Shown piece after piece: positions 1 to 8,457 of a DNA stretch of 63,031 nt (position 1 is the first letter of the stretch; every line of letters begins with the position of its first letter). The stretch is from positions 1 to 63,031 of the forward strand of contig DPKJ01000010.1 in the NCBI GenBank assembly GCA_003542575.1, written 5' to 3'. This stretch comes from Rikenellaceae bacterium (GTDB lineage: Bacteria; Bacteroidota; Bacteroidia; Bacteroidales; UBA932). The position numbers were made by a program, and so were the translations under genes. The notes beneath the pieces were generated by a model. It worked only from the letters and a program-made list of their open reading frames with translations. It did no database searches and had not been told where the DNA came from.

Positions 1-73
1 GTTAGATTTTCCGAGCTGACACAGAAACTGTTAACTTGAGCCAATAAAGAAATGGTTGCCTTTTAAGTAGTAT

Positions 74-1447
74 TTAAATCTCATTTAGTGAGTCCCTGTA
101 AACCTGCAGGGCGCGTTCGCGAGCAAATTTATGATCGACAACCGGCTCCGGATAGGCGTTGATTTTGCTTTCGTTTTTTAACTCAGGCACCCATCTGTGA
201 ATATATTTGTTTGCCGGATCAAATTTTCGCGCTTGTTCTGTAGGGTTAAATATTCTGAAATACGGAGCGGCATCACAACCACAACCTGCTGCCCATTGCC
301 AGTTACCTACGTTTGCGGCAAGATCATAATCCAGCAGTTTTGATGCAAACCAGGCCTCTCCGATTCGCCAGTCTGCAAGAAGGTGTTTAGTTAAAAAACT
401 TGCAGTAATCATTCTGACTCTGTTATGCATATAACCGGTTTCGCTAAGCTCCCTCATACCGGCATCTACAATAGGGTAACCGGTGTTTCCGGTGCACCAT
501 TTTTCAATCTCTTCGCTATTGTTTCTCCATTTTATTGCAGAATATTTTTGTTTAAATGGGCTGTCTGCTGAGTGCGGAAAGTGGTAGATTATTGATTGGA
601 AAAATTCCCTCCAGATCAACTCATTTAACCACACTGGAGAGCTTGCATGAGCAAATTCTACAAGCCGTCTTACGCTAATAATGCCAAATCTTATGTGCAT
701 TCCAAGCCTTGATGTTCCTCCTGAAATGTAGGGATAGTCCCTTGTTTTACCATAATTTTTGAGAAGCTCGGGATTAATGTGCGGGAAAGGAGTTGCCGAA
801 AAACCGGCAAAGGTGAATCCAATATCTTCATGAGATGGTACCTGTGAGAAAAATTTCAACCCCGGTAAAGATTCAGGAAAGACAGGGTAATGAGTTGGGT
901 TTACAACATTTTTCATCAATGAGAATGAGCCAAAAGTGGTTGTAAAAAATGCCGGGTCTTCATCAAATTTACTCTTCCAGCGTGCAGAGAAGGGGGTAAA
1001 AACAGTGTATGGAGATTTGTCAGGTTTGAGAATATCTTTTTTTGAAAATATTACCTGGTCTTTAAAATCTATAAATCTAATCCCTTTTTTACTAAGAAGT
1101 TCTTTTACAGCGTTATCTCTCCCAACTGCATAGGGCTCATAATCCTCGTTGCAATATACAGCACCGATATCGTAGGTTTTGCATAATTGAGTAAAAATAT
1201 CTTCAGGTTTGCCATATGCACATAACAGATTCCCGCCTAGCTGCTGTTGAATGATTTTAAGTGATTGCATAATAAAATCAACTCTTTTGTCTGTTTTAGC
1301 AGGTAACTGCTCAAGAATGTTTGAGTCAAAAATAAAGAGTGGTAAAGCCTGGCTTACTCCGGTCGAGAGTGAGAAAAAGAGTCCTTTATTGTCTTCTGTT
1401 CTTAGATCTCTTCTGAACCAGAAAATATTTACTTTTCTTCCAGCCAT
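74..1447 (-). CDS. phrB: Deoxyribodipyrimidine photolyase, class I photolyase/cryptochrome family
   Basis: Light-driven flavoenzyme that splits pyrimidine dimers in DNA. The 457-residue protein has the N-terminal photolyase alpha/beta domain (VNIFWFRRDLRTEDN at residues 6-20) and a C-terminal FAD-binding helical domain. Visible family motifs are ELIWREFF, the segment WCTGNTGYPIVDAGMREL, HNRVRM, and the conserved block NVGNWQWAAGCGCDAAPYFRIFNP. Length is normal for class I enzymes. It is divergent from the sulfatase gene across a 91-bp spacer. I cannot say from sequence alone whether it repairs CPD lesions or belongs to a cryptochrome-like subgroup, but the intact FAD motifs favour an active photolyase. 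The 73 bases before it, at the window edge, show nothing I recognise. Confidence 0.93.
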   Translation of the reverse strand: MAGRKVNIFWFRRDLRTEDNKGLFFSLSTGVSQALPLFIFDSNILEQLPAKTDKRVDFIMQSLKIIQQQLGGNLLCAYGKPEDIFTQLCKTYDIGAVYCNEDYEPYAVGRDNAVKELLSKKGIRFIDFKDQVIFSKKDILKPDKSPYTVFTPFSARWKSKFDEDPAFFTTTFGSFSLMKNVVNPTHYPVFPESLPGLKFFSQVPSHEDIGFTFAGFSATPFPHINPELLKNYGKTRDYPYISGGTSRLGMHIRFGIISVRRLVEFAHASSPVWLNELIWREFFQSIIYHFPHSADSPFKQKYSAIKWRNNSEEIEKWCTGNTGYPIVDAGMRELSETGYMHNRVRMITASFLTKHLLADWRIGEAWFASKLLDYDLAANVGNWQWAAGCGCDAAPYFRIFNPTEQARKFDPANKYIHRWVPELKNESKINAYPEPVVDHKFARERALQVYRDSLNEI

Positions 1448-1538
1448 AAAACCAAATGTTTAAATTTTTATTTCACTTAAATGAACTATAAATATCGTTA
1501 AAACTTTTAACTTTATGCCACAACCAAACAATTAAGCC

Positions 1539-3128
1539 ATGATAAGAGAGAAGAGACTTCTGCTGTTTGTGCCGCTTGCTTCGGCTTTGAGCGCAACTAC
1601 CTCATGCGGACCTATTGATCGCGAAAATCAAAAACCCCTCAACATTATATACATAATGTCTGACGATCACTCTGTTCAAACCATCAGCACTTACGACAAC
1701 AGGTTTATTAACACACCCAATATTGACAGGATTGCATCAGATGGTGTGAAATTTACCAACAGCTTCGTAGCCAACTCAATCTCCGGCCCCAGCAGAGCTT
1801 GTATGCTTACCGGAAAGTTCTCACATAAAAACAGTATGCTTACAAACCTTACTCGATTTGATAGCACTCAGGTAACTTTTCCTAAAATTCTACAGGAAAA
1901 TGGCTATCAGACTGCAATTTTTGGGAAATGGCATCTAAAAAGTGAGCCGTCAGGGTTTGACCGCTGGGAGATACTTGTTGGTCAGGGACAGTACTTTGAT
2001 CCGATTTTTATAACTCCTCAGGGTCGTGTAACTCATAAAGGATACAGTACAGATGTTGTTACTGATTTAAGTCTGGAGTGGCTTGAAAATGAGAGAGACA
2101 GAGATAGGCCTTTTTGTCTGATTATTCATCATAAAGCACCTCATCGTAACTGGATGCCAAATACTACCGACATAGATCTGTTTGAAGATGTAACATTTCC
2201 GCTGCCACACAATTTCTATGATGAATATAAAGACCGTCCGGCAGCAGCAGCACAGGAGATGAGTATTGCCAAAGATGAGATGGACTTTGCTTTTGATTTG
2301 AAACTTAATGATCCAGAAATTCAGACAAGGCTTAAAGAGAATTTAACATTCGCATTAAGAAGACTTGATTCGACGCAGCGAAGGGAGTGGAACAGGGTTT
2401 ATGACTCTGTTCTTGTTGATTTCAAGAACAGAAATCTTACAGGTCGTGAATTGGCAGAGTGGAAATACCAGAGATACATGAAAGATTATCTAAAGTGTAT
2501 AAAATCTTTAGATGATAATATCGGTAGAGTTCTCGATTACCTGAAAGAGAATGACATGCTTGAGAACACAATTATTGTCTACACATCTGATCAAGGATTC
2601 TATATGGGGGAGCATGGCTGGTTTGATAAAAGATTTATGTATGAGGAGTCTTTCCGTACCCCTTTGGTTATAAGGCTTCCAAAGGAGTACAGACAGTTCC
2701 GTAAAAGAGGTGATATTAATCAGTTAGTTCAGAATATTGATTATGCTCCTACAATTCTTGAGCTGGCAGGGGCACCAATCCCTGAAGATATGCAGGGAGC
2801 CTCTTTCGTCTCTCTTCTTAAGGGCAAAAAACCAAAAGAGTGGCGCACTTCACTATATTATCAGTATTTTGAGTACCCTGCTGAACATGCAGTAAGAAGG
2901 CATTATGGTGTGAGAACTCAGAGGTATAAACTTATCAGATTTTATGGCCACGACATAAATAACTGGGAACTTTATGACCTTGAAAAAGACCCTGCAGAGA
3001 TGAACAATATATACGATAACCCTGAGTACGGCAAAATTCAGATGGAGCTTCATGCTGAGCTAAAAAAACTCATGATCAAATATGAAGATTTTGAGGAGGA
3101 GGATAAAAGGATTTATTTGGGGCTATAA
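1539..3128 (+). CDS. Ser-type family S1 sulfatase, exported lipoprotein
   Basis: Formylglycine-dependent sulfatase that hydrolyses sulfate esters, probably on host or algal glycans. The N-terminus is a signal peptide ending in a lipobox-like SATTSC (Cys23), so the enzyme is probably a lipoprotein facing the periplasm or cell surface. The metal-binding motif IIYIMSDDH is at residues 36-44. The signature SGPSRACMLTG starts at Ser82, where Ser rather than Cys is converted to formylglycine; this needs an anaerobic radical-SAM maturase, and one lies 6 bases downstream. The C-terminal part has TSDQGFYMGEHGW, a second metal-site segment. Overall pattern and length (529 aa) recall GlcNAc-6-O-sulfatases (S1_11-like), but substrate is inference. 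Confidence 0.93.
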   Translation: MIREKRLLLFVPLASALSATTSCGPIDRENQKPLNIIYIMSDDHSVQTISTYDNRFINTPNIDRIASDGVKFTNSFVANSISGPSRACMLTGKFSHKNSMLTNLTRFDSTQVTFPKILQENGYQTAIFGKWHLKSEPSGFDRWEILVGQGQYFDPIFITPQGRVTHKGYSTDVVTDLSLEWLENERDRDRPFCLIIHHKAPHRNWMPNTTDIDLFEDVTFPLPHNFYDEYKDRPAAAAQEMSIAKDEMDFAFDLKLNDPEIQTRLKENLTFALRRLDSTQRREWNRVYDSVLVDFKNRNLTGRELAEWKYQRYMKDYLKCIKSLDDNIGRVLDYLKENDMLENTIIVYTSDQGFYMGEHGWFDKRFMYEESFRTPLVIRLPKEYRQFRKRGDINQLVQNIDYAPTILELAGAPIPEDMQGASFVSLLKGKKPKEWRTSLYYQYFEYPAEHAVRRHYGVRTQRYKLIRFYGHDINNWELYDLEKDPAEMNNIYDNPEYGKIQMELHAELKKLMIKYEDFEEEDKRIYLGL

Positions 3129-3134
3129 AAACAG

Positions 3135-4316
3135 ATGGGATTAGATTCCGGTTTAAAAGGTAAGACTTTAAGGATTGAGGATGCAGGTCGTTTTTTGACA
3201 AAACGGCCCTTCTCGCTTATGTTGAAACCGGTTGGAAGCAGATGTAATCTTAACTGCAAATACTGTTATTATCTTAAACAGAGCAGTGTTACTGAAATAA
3301 TGGATCTTCAAATTTTAAGAAGAGCCATTGAGGAGACAATACTGCTAAACGATACTCCTGAAATTTCCTTTTGTTGGCACGGCGGAGAGCCGTTAATGGC
3401 GGGCATTGACTTTTTTATAAAAGCGGTAGAGCTCCAAAATGAAGCTGTTGAGAAAAAAGTCAGAAACGGGTTCAGAAAACCTATAATAATAAACACGATA
3501 CAGACTAACGGAACCCTTATTAACAGCAATTGGTGTCGTTTTTTTAGAGAGAACAACTTTCTTGTGGGGATATCTATAGATGGGCCTGAAGATATTCATA
3601 ACTACTACAGAATAAACCGAGCAGGAGAGAGGTTATACGAAAAAGTTATTGAAGGGCTGGAGTTGTTAAGGGATAACAATGTTGAATTCAATGCTCTGTG
3701 CACAATCAATTCAAAAAGCAAAGGCAGAGGGAGGGAGGTATATAAATTTCTCAAATCAAAAGGGGTAAAGTATATACAATTTTTACCGGTGGTTGACCCA
3801 GAAAAAGAGTGGGGGGTAGAGGCCGAGGATTTTGGAAATTTTATGAAGGATGTATTCAGGGAATGGTGGGAAAACGAAGATGCAGGGAGTTTTTATGTTC
3901 AGTTATTTGATGTAGCTCTTGCAAACTACCTGGGTGTTTCATGCGGACTTTGTCAATTTAACCCTTCTTGTGGTGATGTGCCGGTACTGGAAAGTAATGG
4001 TGATCTTTTTTGCTGTGATCACTTTGTAAATAGTTCTAACTATTTGGGGAATCTAAATGATATCTCTCTTGACAGGGTTGTTTTTTCTGAGCATATTGCG
4101 ACATTCGGAGCAGATAAAAGTGCAACATTACCGGTGATATGCAAGAACTGCAAATTCAAAACCCTGTGCAACGGAGGTTGTCCGGAACACAGGGTGCTGA
4201 AACAGTCACAAGACTTTTATCTTAACTATCTATGCAAAGGTTACAAGATGTTTTTTGAATTCGCCTTGCCTTATTTTAAACAAATGGCAGAACAGATTTG
4301 TTCGGATCGTATGTGA
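3135..4316 (+). CDS. Anaerobic sulfatase-maturating enzyme (anSME), radical SAM/SPASM protein
   Basis: Radical S-adenosylmethionine enzyme that oxidises the active-site Ser or Cys of sulfatases to formylglycine without oxygen. The radical-SAM cluster motif CNLNCKYC is at Cys37, Cys41 and Cys44, followed by the GGEPL motif. The C-terminal half carries a SPASM domain with clustered cysteines (CGLCQFNPSC, CCDHF, CKNCKFKTLC, CPEHR), which would hold two auxiliary [4Fe-4S] clusters. At 393 residues it has the family length. It starts 6 bases after the Ser-type sulfatase stop, so the enzyme and its substrate are almost certainly one operon. Confidence 0.95.
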   Translation: MGLDSGLKGKTLRIEDAGRFLTKRPFSLMLKPVGSRCNLNCKYCYYLKQSSVTEIMDLQILRRAIEETILLNDTPEISFCWHGGEPLMAGIDFFIKAVELQNEAVEKKVRNGFRKPIIINTIQTNGTLINSNWCRFFRENNFLVGISIDGPEDIHNYYRINRAGERLYEKVIEGLELLRDNNVEFNALCTINSKSKGRGREVYKFLKSKGVKYIQFLPVVDPEKEWGVEAEDFGNFMKDVFREWWENEDAGSFYVQLFDVALANYLGVSCGLCQFNPSCGDVPVLESNGDLFCCDHFVNSSNYLGNLNDISLDRVVFSEHIATFGADKSATLPVICKNCKFKTLCNGGCPEHRVLKQSQDFYLNYLCKGYKMFFEFALPYFKQMAEQICSDRM

Positions 4317-4331
4317 AAAGCAATCTTTTTA

Positions 4332-4835
4332 TCAGGTAAATATTATCTGAGTCCCCTCACCGCCGGCCATTTCATAAAACTCACCAATTGTTAAAACACC
4401 GCTCACATATTCGCACAAATCCTCTCTTTTTAACTTAAACATATCCATTGCAAGTTTGCAAGCATATATCTCTCCACCACCAGCGGTAATCAAATCCATA
4501 AACTCATCAACCGGTGGGATGTCAAGTTGTTCCATCTGGTTTTTCATTATTGCTGAAACCCCCGCCTCTACTCCGGGAAGAGCACCCAGTAAAGTAGGAA
4601 AAGGAATATTGCCCGGCATCCTTAATGCAGGATTACCAATAGTTGCTGTCTTGAGCTTTTTCATCTGTCGCTTTGTTATTGCATCAAGACCAAAGAATGT
4701 AAAGAAGAGTTTTGCCTCAATCCCTTCCATTACTGCTCCGTTGGTCATTACCAACGCTGCATATACATCTTCAATTGTGCCTTTTGCACAAATAATGCAC
4801 ACCTTTTTTAGTGGTTTGTCGTTTGAGTTGCTCAT
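4332..4835 (-). CDS. DsrE/DsrF-like sulfur carrier family protein (DsrE2 type)
   Basis: Predicted sulfurtransferase/sulfur carrier of the DsrE/DsrF/DrsH-like family. The N-terminal half shows the family beta-strand KVCIICAKGTIEDVYAAL with a Cys at the end of strand one, then GIEAKLFFTFFGLDAI, and a second conserved Cys segment GGGEIYACKLAMDMF. These two cysteines are typical of DsrE2 proteins, which pass sulfane sulfur to TusA/DsrC-like partners. It is the last gene of a minus-strand set with a TusE/DsrC-like protein and an SQR-like flavoprotein, so it probably receives sulfur released by that oxidoreductase. No membrane segment is visible, so it is cytoplasmic. The exact sulfur donor is not determined. 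Confidence 0.85.
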   Translation of the reverse strand: MSNSNDKPLKKVCIICAKGTIEDVYAALVMTNGAVMEGIEAKLFFTFFGLDAITKRQMKKLKTATIGNPALRMPGNIPFPTLLGALPGVEAGVSAIMKNQMEQLDIPPVDEFMDLITAGGGEIYACKLAMDMFKLKREDLCEYVSGVLTIGEFYEMAGGEGTQIIFT

Positions 4836-4884
4836 ATTATCACTGGGTTAATTTCAAAACTTTTTAAATCAGTTTGTAGTCTAT

Positions 4885-5196
4885 TTAAATACAGCTGCTT
4901 GGTTTAGGTATCCCTGCTATTTTAGTAGATTTTTTAAGTGGTGCACCCGGAAAAAGAGCATAGAACTCCTTAACATCCACGATACCCGATTTGTTAATTG
5001 ACCTTATAGAGAGGGCCTCTCCTGAATTAAATCTGGTACGCAGAAATTCAATTATTGCGTAGTGCTTGTCTGAGAGCTCCAAACCCTCTTCCTTAGCAAC
5101 TGCTGCTGCAATCTCTTTGTTCCATTGCTGAGGATTGGTAAAATATCCCTCCTCATTTACATCTACCATGTGACCTGCAAATTCTTTTTGTGCCAT
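4885..5196 (-). CDS. TusE/DsrC-family sulfur relay protein
   Basis: Small (103 aa) cytoplasmic sulfur-trafficking protein. The family pattern is clear: the N-terminal segment DEEGYFTN-like (VNEEGYFTNPQQWNKEIA), a middle helix HYAIIEFLR, and the C-terminal arm KIAGIPKPSSCI with the penultimate Cys that carries persulfide. In DsrC proper a second Cys lies about ten residues upstream in the arm; here that place is Thr (KKSTKIAG), so this is the single-Cys TusE-like kind and cannot form the DsrC trisulfide. It lies between the DsrE-like and SQR-like genes, 49 and 57 bases away, all on the minus strand. Confidence 0.9.
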   Translation of the reverse strand: MAQKEFAGHMVDVNEEGYFTNPQQWNKEIAAAVAKEEGLELSDKHYAIIEFLRTRFNSGEALSIRSINKSGIVDVKEFYALFPGAPLKKSTKIAGIPKPSSCI

Positions 5197-5253
5197 AACA
5201 TATGATATTTAAATGTTTATAATTTATTAAATGTCTTAATTAAACTTTTTCCT

Positions 5254-6489
5254 CTATTCTGGTTTTTCTTTACAACACATTGACATGTGTGAAGTTACAG
5301 GTAAGTGATGACCTTTAAGCAAAAGATTCCAATACATCCATTTGAAAAAGAGTTTTCCAAAATAATTCATCCTTGTATCCTTCAGTAGACCAAACGGACC
5401 AATCCAATAAGGGTATCTTCCCGGTAGTGGCTCAGTTTCGTAGTTAAAATCAATAAGTGTACCCTTTGAATAAGATGTTACTATATAGCAATTGGCGTGT
5501 CCGTCAAATTTTGCCTTTAATGGCTTGCCATTGATAGCACTAATAAGGTTATCCTCAAGAAAATCTGCCGCAAAATGTGCTACCGACCCCGCCTTAGAAG
5601 TTGGAAGGTTAGCTGCATCACCAAGAACAAATATGTTTTCATGGCCAACTGCCTGCAGAGTATGTTTGTCAGTGGGTACAAAATTAAGATCGTCACCCAT
5701 TGAGCTTCTCTCAATCATATCAGCCCCTTTATTTGTGGGAATTGTAACCAGAATATCAAATTCTACTGCCTTTTCCTCATAATCAAGAATCTTTTTATTT
5801 AGGTTATCAACCTCTGCAATATTGAAATCAGGAACAATTTTTATATTTTTTTCCTCCATTAATCCACTTAGCATTTTTGTAGCTATAGGTTTTGTAAAAG
5901 CTCCCGGAAGTGGAGTTACCAGAGTAAGCTCTACCTTATCGCGTATTCCTCTTTTTTTGAAGTATGTGTCTGCTAAAAAGATAAACTCAAGAGGAGCAAC
6001 AGGACATTTGAATGGCAACTCGGTAATGTTTACGACAAGTTTCCCACCATTAAAACTCTTTAGCCTCTCGGCAAGAGCAACTGCCCCCTCTACTGTATAA
6101 AAATCAAAAATATCTTTATGCCACAGCTCTCCCAATAGTCCCGGAGTCTCTTCAGGTGCAATACGGGTGCCTGTTGCAATAATCAGAAAATCATATTTAA
6201 GCTCCCTTTTACCCTCTGCAATCAAAACTTTATTCTCCTGAGGAAGAATCTTATCTATTTGAGAATAAATAAAATCTACCCCTTTTGGAATAAATTTAGC
6301 CTTTGGCTTGATTACATCGTTTTGGTTATAAATGCCAAAAGGAATGAAAAGAAATCCAGGCTGATAATAATGTTCTTTGTTTTCGTCCACTATTGTAATA
6401 CTCCACTCTCTTTTTGAGAGCCTTTTGCGTAATTTGTTCGCAATGAGTGTTCCTGCAGTTCCTGCACCTAAGATCAATATATTTTTCAT
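5254..6489 (-). CDS. Sulfide:quinone oxidoreductase-like FAD/NAD(P)-binding protein
   Basis: Two-dinucleotide-fold flavoprotein of 411 residues. The N-terminal FAD motif is ILILGAGTAGTLIANKL; a second nucleotide/FAD contact is VLGDAANLPTSKAGSVAHF. Conserved Cys in ELPFKCPVAPLEF and the CC pair near the C-terminus (SMCCKEKPE) resemble the redox cysteines of SQR. The C-terminal segment YFGKLFFKWMYWNLLLKG is amphipathic and could dock on the membrane. Family knowledge suggests sulfide oxidation with electrons to (mena)quinone and sulfane sulfur handed on; the TusE- and DsrE-like genes downstream fit that. It starts the minus-strand cluster behind a well-formed promoter. True substrate is inferred. 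Confidence 0.87.
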   Translation of the reverse strand: MKNILILGAGTAGTLIANKLRKRLSKREWSITIVDENKEHYYQPGFLFIPFGIYNQNDVIKPKAKFIPKGVDFIYSQIDKILPQENKVLIAEGKRELKYDFLIIATGTRIAPEETPGLLGELWHKDIFDFYTVEGAVALAERLKSFNGGKLVVNITELPFKCPVAPLEFIFLADTYFKKRGIRDKVELTLVTPLPGAFTKPIATKMLSGLMEEKNIKIVPDFNIAEVDNLNKKILDYEEKAVEFDILVTIPTNKGADMIERSSMGDDLNFVPTDKHTLQAVGHENIFVLGDAANLPTSKAGSVAHFAADFLEDNLISAINGKPLKAKFDGHANCYIVTSYSKGTLIDFNYETEPLPGRYPYWIGPFGLLKDTRMNYFGKLFFKWMYWNLLLKGHHLPVTSHMSMCCKEKPE

Positions 6490-6524
6490 CGGAAAATATT
6501 TAGATGATTAATTATAATGCTTGT

Positions 6525-6555
6525 CAAATATATGAAATTTATAAAACACAACAAA
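6525..6555 (-). promoter_or_regulatory. Bacteroidota-type promoter for the SQR-TusE-DsrE cluster
   Basis: Read on the minus strand, TTTG (6552-6555) is followed after exactly 19 bases by TATATTTG (6525-6532). This is the full Bacteroidota consensus for the primary sigma factor. The SQR-like start codon lies 36 bases downstream. Confidence 0.8.
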
Positions 6556-6679
6556 ATATTTCCAAAGAAAAATAATTATTTCAGAACAGATTGTGTTTTT
6601 TCATTAGCATCTTTGTATAACCGGGAGATTTGATTATGCCATTTTGTCCTATTTGGTTATTTGGCAAATAATTTGTGGC

Positions 6680-6687
6680 TATCTTTG
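6680..6687 (+). promoter_or_regulatory. -7 promoter element of grpE
   Basis: TATCTTTG followed by CGG matches the TAnnTTTG -7 consensus. TTTG copies lie upstream at 6660-6663 and 6652-6655, but neither has ideal spacing. The element falls inside the upstream in-frame extension of the grpE reading frame, which argues for the downstream ATG at 6729 as the real start. Confidence 0.6.
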
Positions 6688-6728
6688 CGGCCAAACATTT
6701 ATTTGATAAATACAAAAGTTTACATAAT

Positions 6729-7292
6729 ATGAAAGAGCAAAAGAAGGAGAAGGATCATCATCACAAATCTGTTCACGGCAAAGAACATCAAGAAAGCGCT
6801 TTGAACACAGAGAGTCAGGAGACAGCCCCGTTAACTGATGCAACAGCCGAACAAAATAAAGATGAGCAGATTGCCACACTTAACGACAAATATATAAGGC
6901 TTGCTGCCGAGTTTGACAATTACCGCAGAAGAACCCTTAAGGAGAGACAAGAGTTAATCTTTACAGCAGGTGAAGATATAATAACCGGAATTCTTCCTGT
7001 ACTTGACGACTTTGAAAGAGCCATAGACCTACTATCCAAAACTGATGGAAATGAGACTGCTCTTGAGGGTACTGAGTTGATATATAATAAATTAAAGTCA
7101 TACTTAGTTTCAAAAGGATTAAAGGTTATTGAGTCAAAAGGAGCTGAATTGGATACAGATTTCCATGAGGCAATTGCTCAGATTCCTGCACCTTCAAAAG
7201 AGCTGAAAAATAAAATTGTGGATGTTGTCCAGCAAGGGTATCTGCTTAACGGTAAGATTATTCGTTTTGCAAAAGTTGTTGTTGGTCAGTAA
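6729..7292 (+). CDS. grpE: Nucleotide exchange factor GrpE
   Basis: Co-chaperone that promotes ADP release from DnaK. The 187-residue product has a charged, His-rich N-terminus (KEKDHHHKSVHGKEHQE), a predicted long coiled coil leading into KYIRLAAEFDNYRRRTLKERQE, and the C-terminal GrpE signature around VDVVQQGYLLNGKIIRFAKVVVGQ. An in-frame GTG at 6675 would add 18 residues, but that stretch contains the promoter -7 element, so I chose the ATG at 6729. dnaJ follows after 10 bases; dnaK is not in the window. The His-rich tail is unusual and might bind metal, but that is speculation. Confidence 0.96.
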   Translation: MKEQKKEKDHHHKSVHGKEHQESALNTESQETAPLTDATAEQNKDEQIATLNDKYIRLAAEFDNYRRRTLKERQELIFTAGEDIITGILPVLDDFERAIDLLSKTDGNETALEGTELIYNKLKSYLVSKGLKVIESKGAELDTDFHEAIAQIPAPSKELKNKIVDVVQQGYLLNGKIIRFAKVVVGQ

Positions 7293-7302
7293 TTAAAATA
7301 AA

Positions 7303-8457
7303 ATGGCAAAAAGAGATTATTATGAAGTCCTTGGTGTAACCAAGAATGCATCTGCAGAGGAGATTAAAAAGGCATACCGTAAGATGGCAATTAAGCATCA
7401 TCCGGACAAAAATCCGGGAGATAAAGATGCTGAGGAAAAATTTAAAGAGGCAGCAGAGGCTTATGATGTACTGAGCAATCCTGACAAGAAGGCAAGGTAT
7501 GACCAATTTGGTCACGCAGGAATGAATGGTGGAGGTGGAGGATTCAGCGGAGGCTTCTCTATGGACGATATCTTTAGCCAGTTTGGTGATATATTCGGTG
7601 GTCACTTTGGAGGTTTTGGTGGTTTCAGTGGCTTTGGTGGGCAGAGCAGGGGAGGAAGAAGGGTCAGCCGTGGTTCTGATATAAGGATTCGTGTAAAAAT
7701 GGATCTTAAGGAGATAGCTCACGGAGCTGAGAAAAAGGTAAAAATCAACAAACAGGTTGCTTGTAAGGCATGTGGCGGTAAAGGAGCGAAATCGGAAGCT
7801 GATATTAAAACTTGTGATACATGTAAAGGAAGTGGACAGGTAACAAGAGTTTCTCAGACTTTTTTAGGCACAATGCAGACTGCATCGGTGTGTCCGACAT
7901 GTCACGGAGAGGGCAAGATCATTGCCAAACCATGTGGAGAATGTTCCGGTAGTGGTCTGGTAAAGGAGATGGAGGAGATATCATTCAAGATCCCTGCAGG
8001 AGTTGCACAGGGAATGCAACTGACAGTTCAGGGTAAAGGCAATGCAGCAAAACGCGGAGGAATTAATGGTGATCTGCTGGTTGTAATTGAAGAGGAGGAA
8101 CATGCAGATCTTCAAAGAGATGGAAACGATCTGATATACTCCCTCTTTATATCCATACCTGATGCGGTGTTGGGTACAGATGCCGACATTCCCGCTATAG
8201 ACGGCAAACTCAGAATCAAGATAGAACCCGGGACTCAGTCGGGAAAAATCCTCCGTCTCAGAGGAAAAGGCCTTCCGGATGTTAATGGATACGGAATGGG
8301 AGATTTACTTGTTTATATTCAGATATGGACACCTAAGAAAATTGAAAAACAGGAGAGAGAATTATTTGAAAAACTAAAAGGTTCCGAGACATTTAAACCA
8401 AAACCGGACAAAGAGGACAGAAACTTCTTTGAAAGGATGAAAAAGATATTCTCCTGA
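7303..8457 (+). CDS. dnaJ: Chaperone DnaJ (Hsp40)
   Basis: Type I J-protein that stimulates DnaK ATPase and holds unfolded substrates. The J domain is at residues 3-70 with HPD (KHHPDKNPGD), followed by a Gly/Phe-rich linker at about residues 75-115. The cysteine-rich region has four zinc-binding repeats: CKACGGKG, CDTCKGSG, CPTCHGEG and CGECSGSG. Two C-terminal substrate-binding domains follow. Length (384 aa) is normal. It is co-transcribed with grpE. Its TGA stop shares one base with the ATG of the next gene (TGATG), indicating translational coupling with the M23 peptidase. Confidence 0.98.
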   Translation: MAKRDYYEVLGVTKNASAEEIKKAYRKMAIKHHPDKNPGDKDAEEKFKEAAEAYDVLSNPDKKARYDQFGHAGMNGGGGGFSGGFSMDDIFSQFGDIFGGHFGGFGGFSGFGGQSRGGRRVSRGSDIRIRVKMDLKEIAHGAEKKVKINKQVACKACGGKGAKSEADIKTCDTCKGSGQVTRVSQTFLGTMQTASVCPTCHGEGKIIAKPCGECSGSGLVKEMEEISFKIPAGVAQGMQLTVQGKGNAAKRGGINGDLLVVIEEEEHADLQRDGNDLIYSLFISIPDAVLGTDADIPAIDGKLRIKIEPGTQSGKILRLRGKGLPDVNGYGMGDLLVYIQIWTPKKIEKQERELFEKLKGSETFKPKPDKEDRNFFERMKKIFS

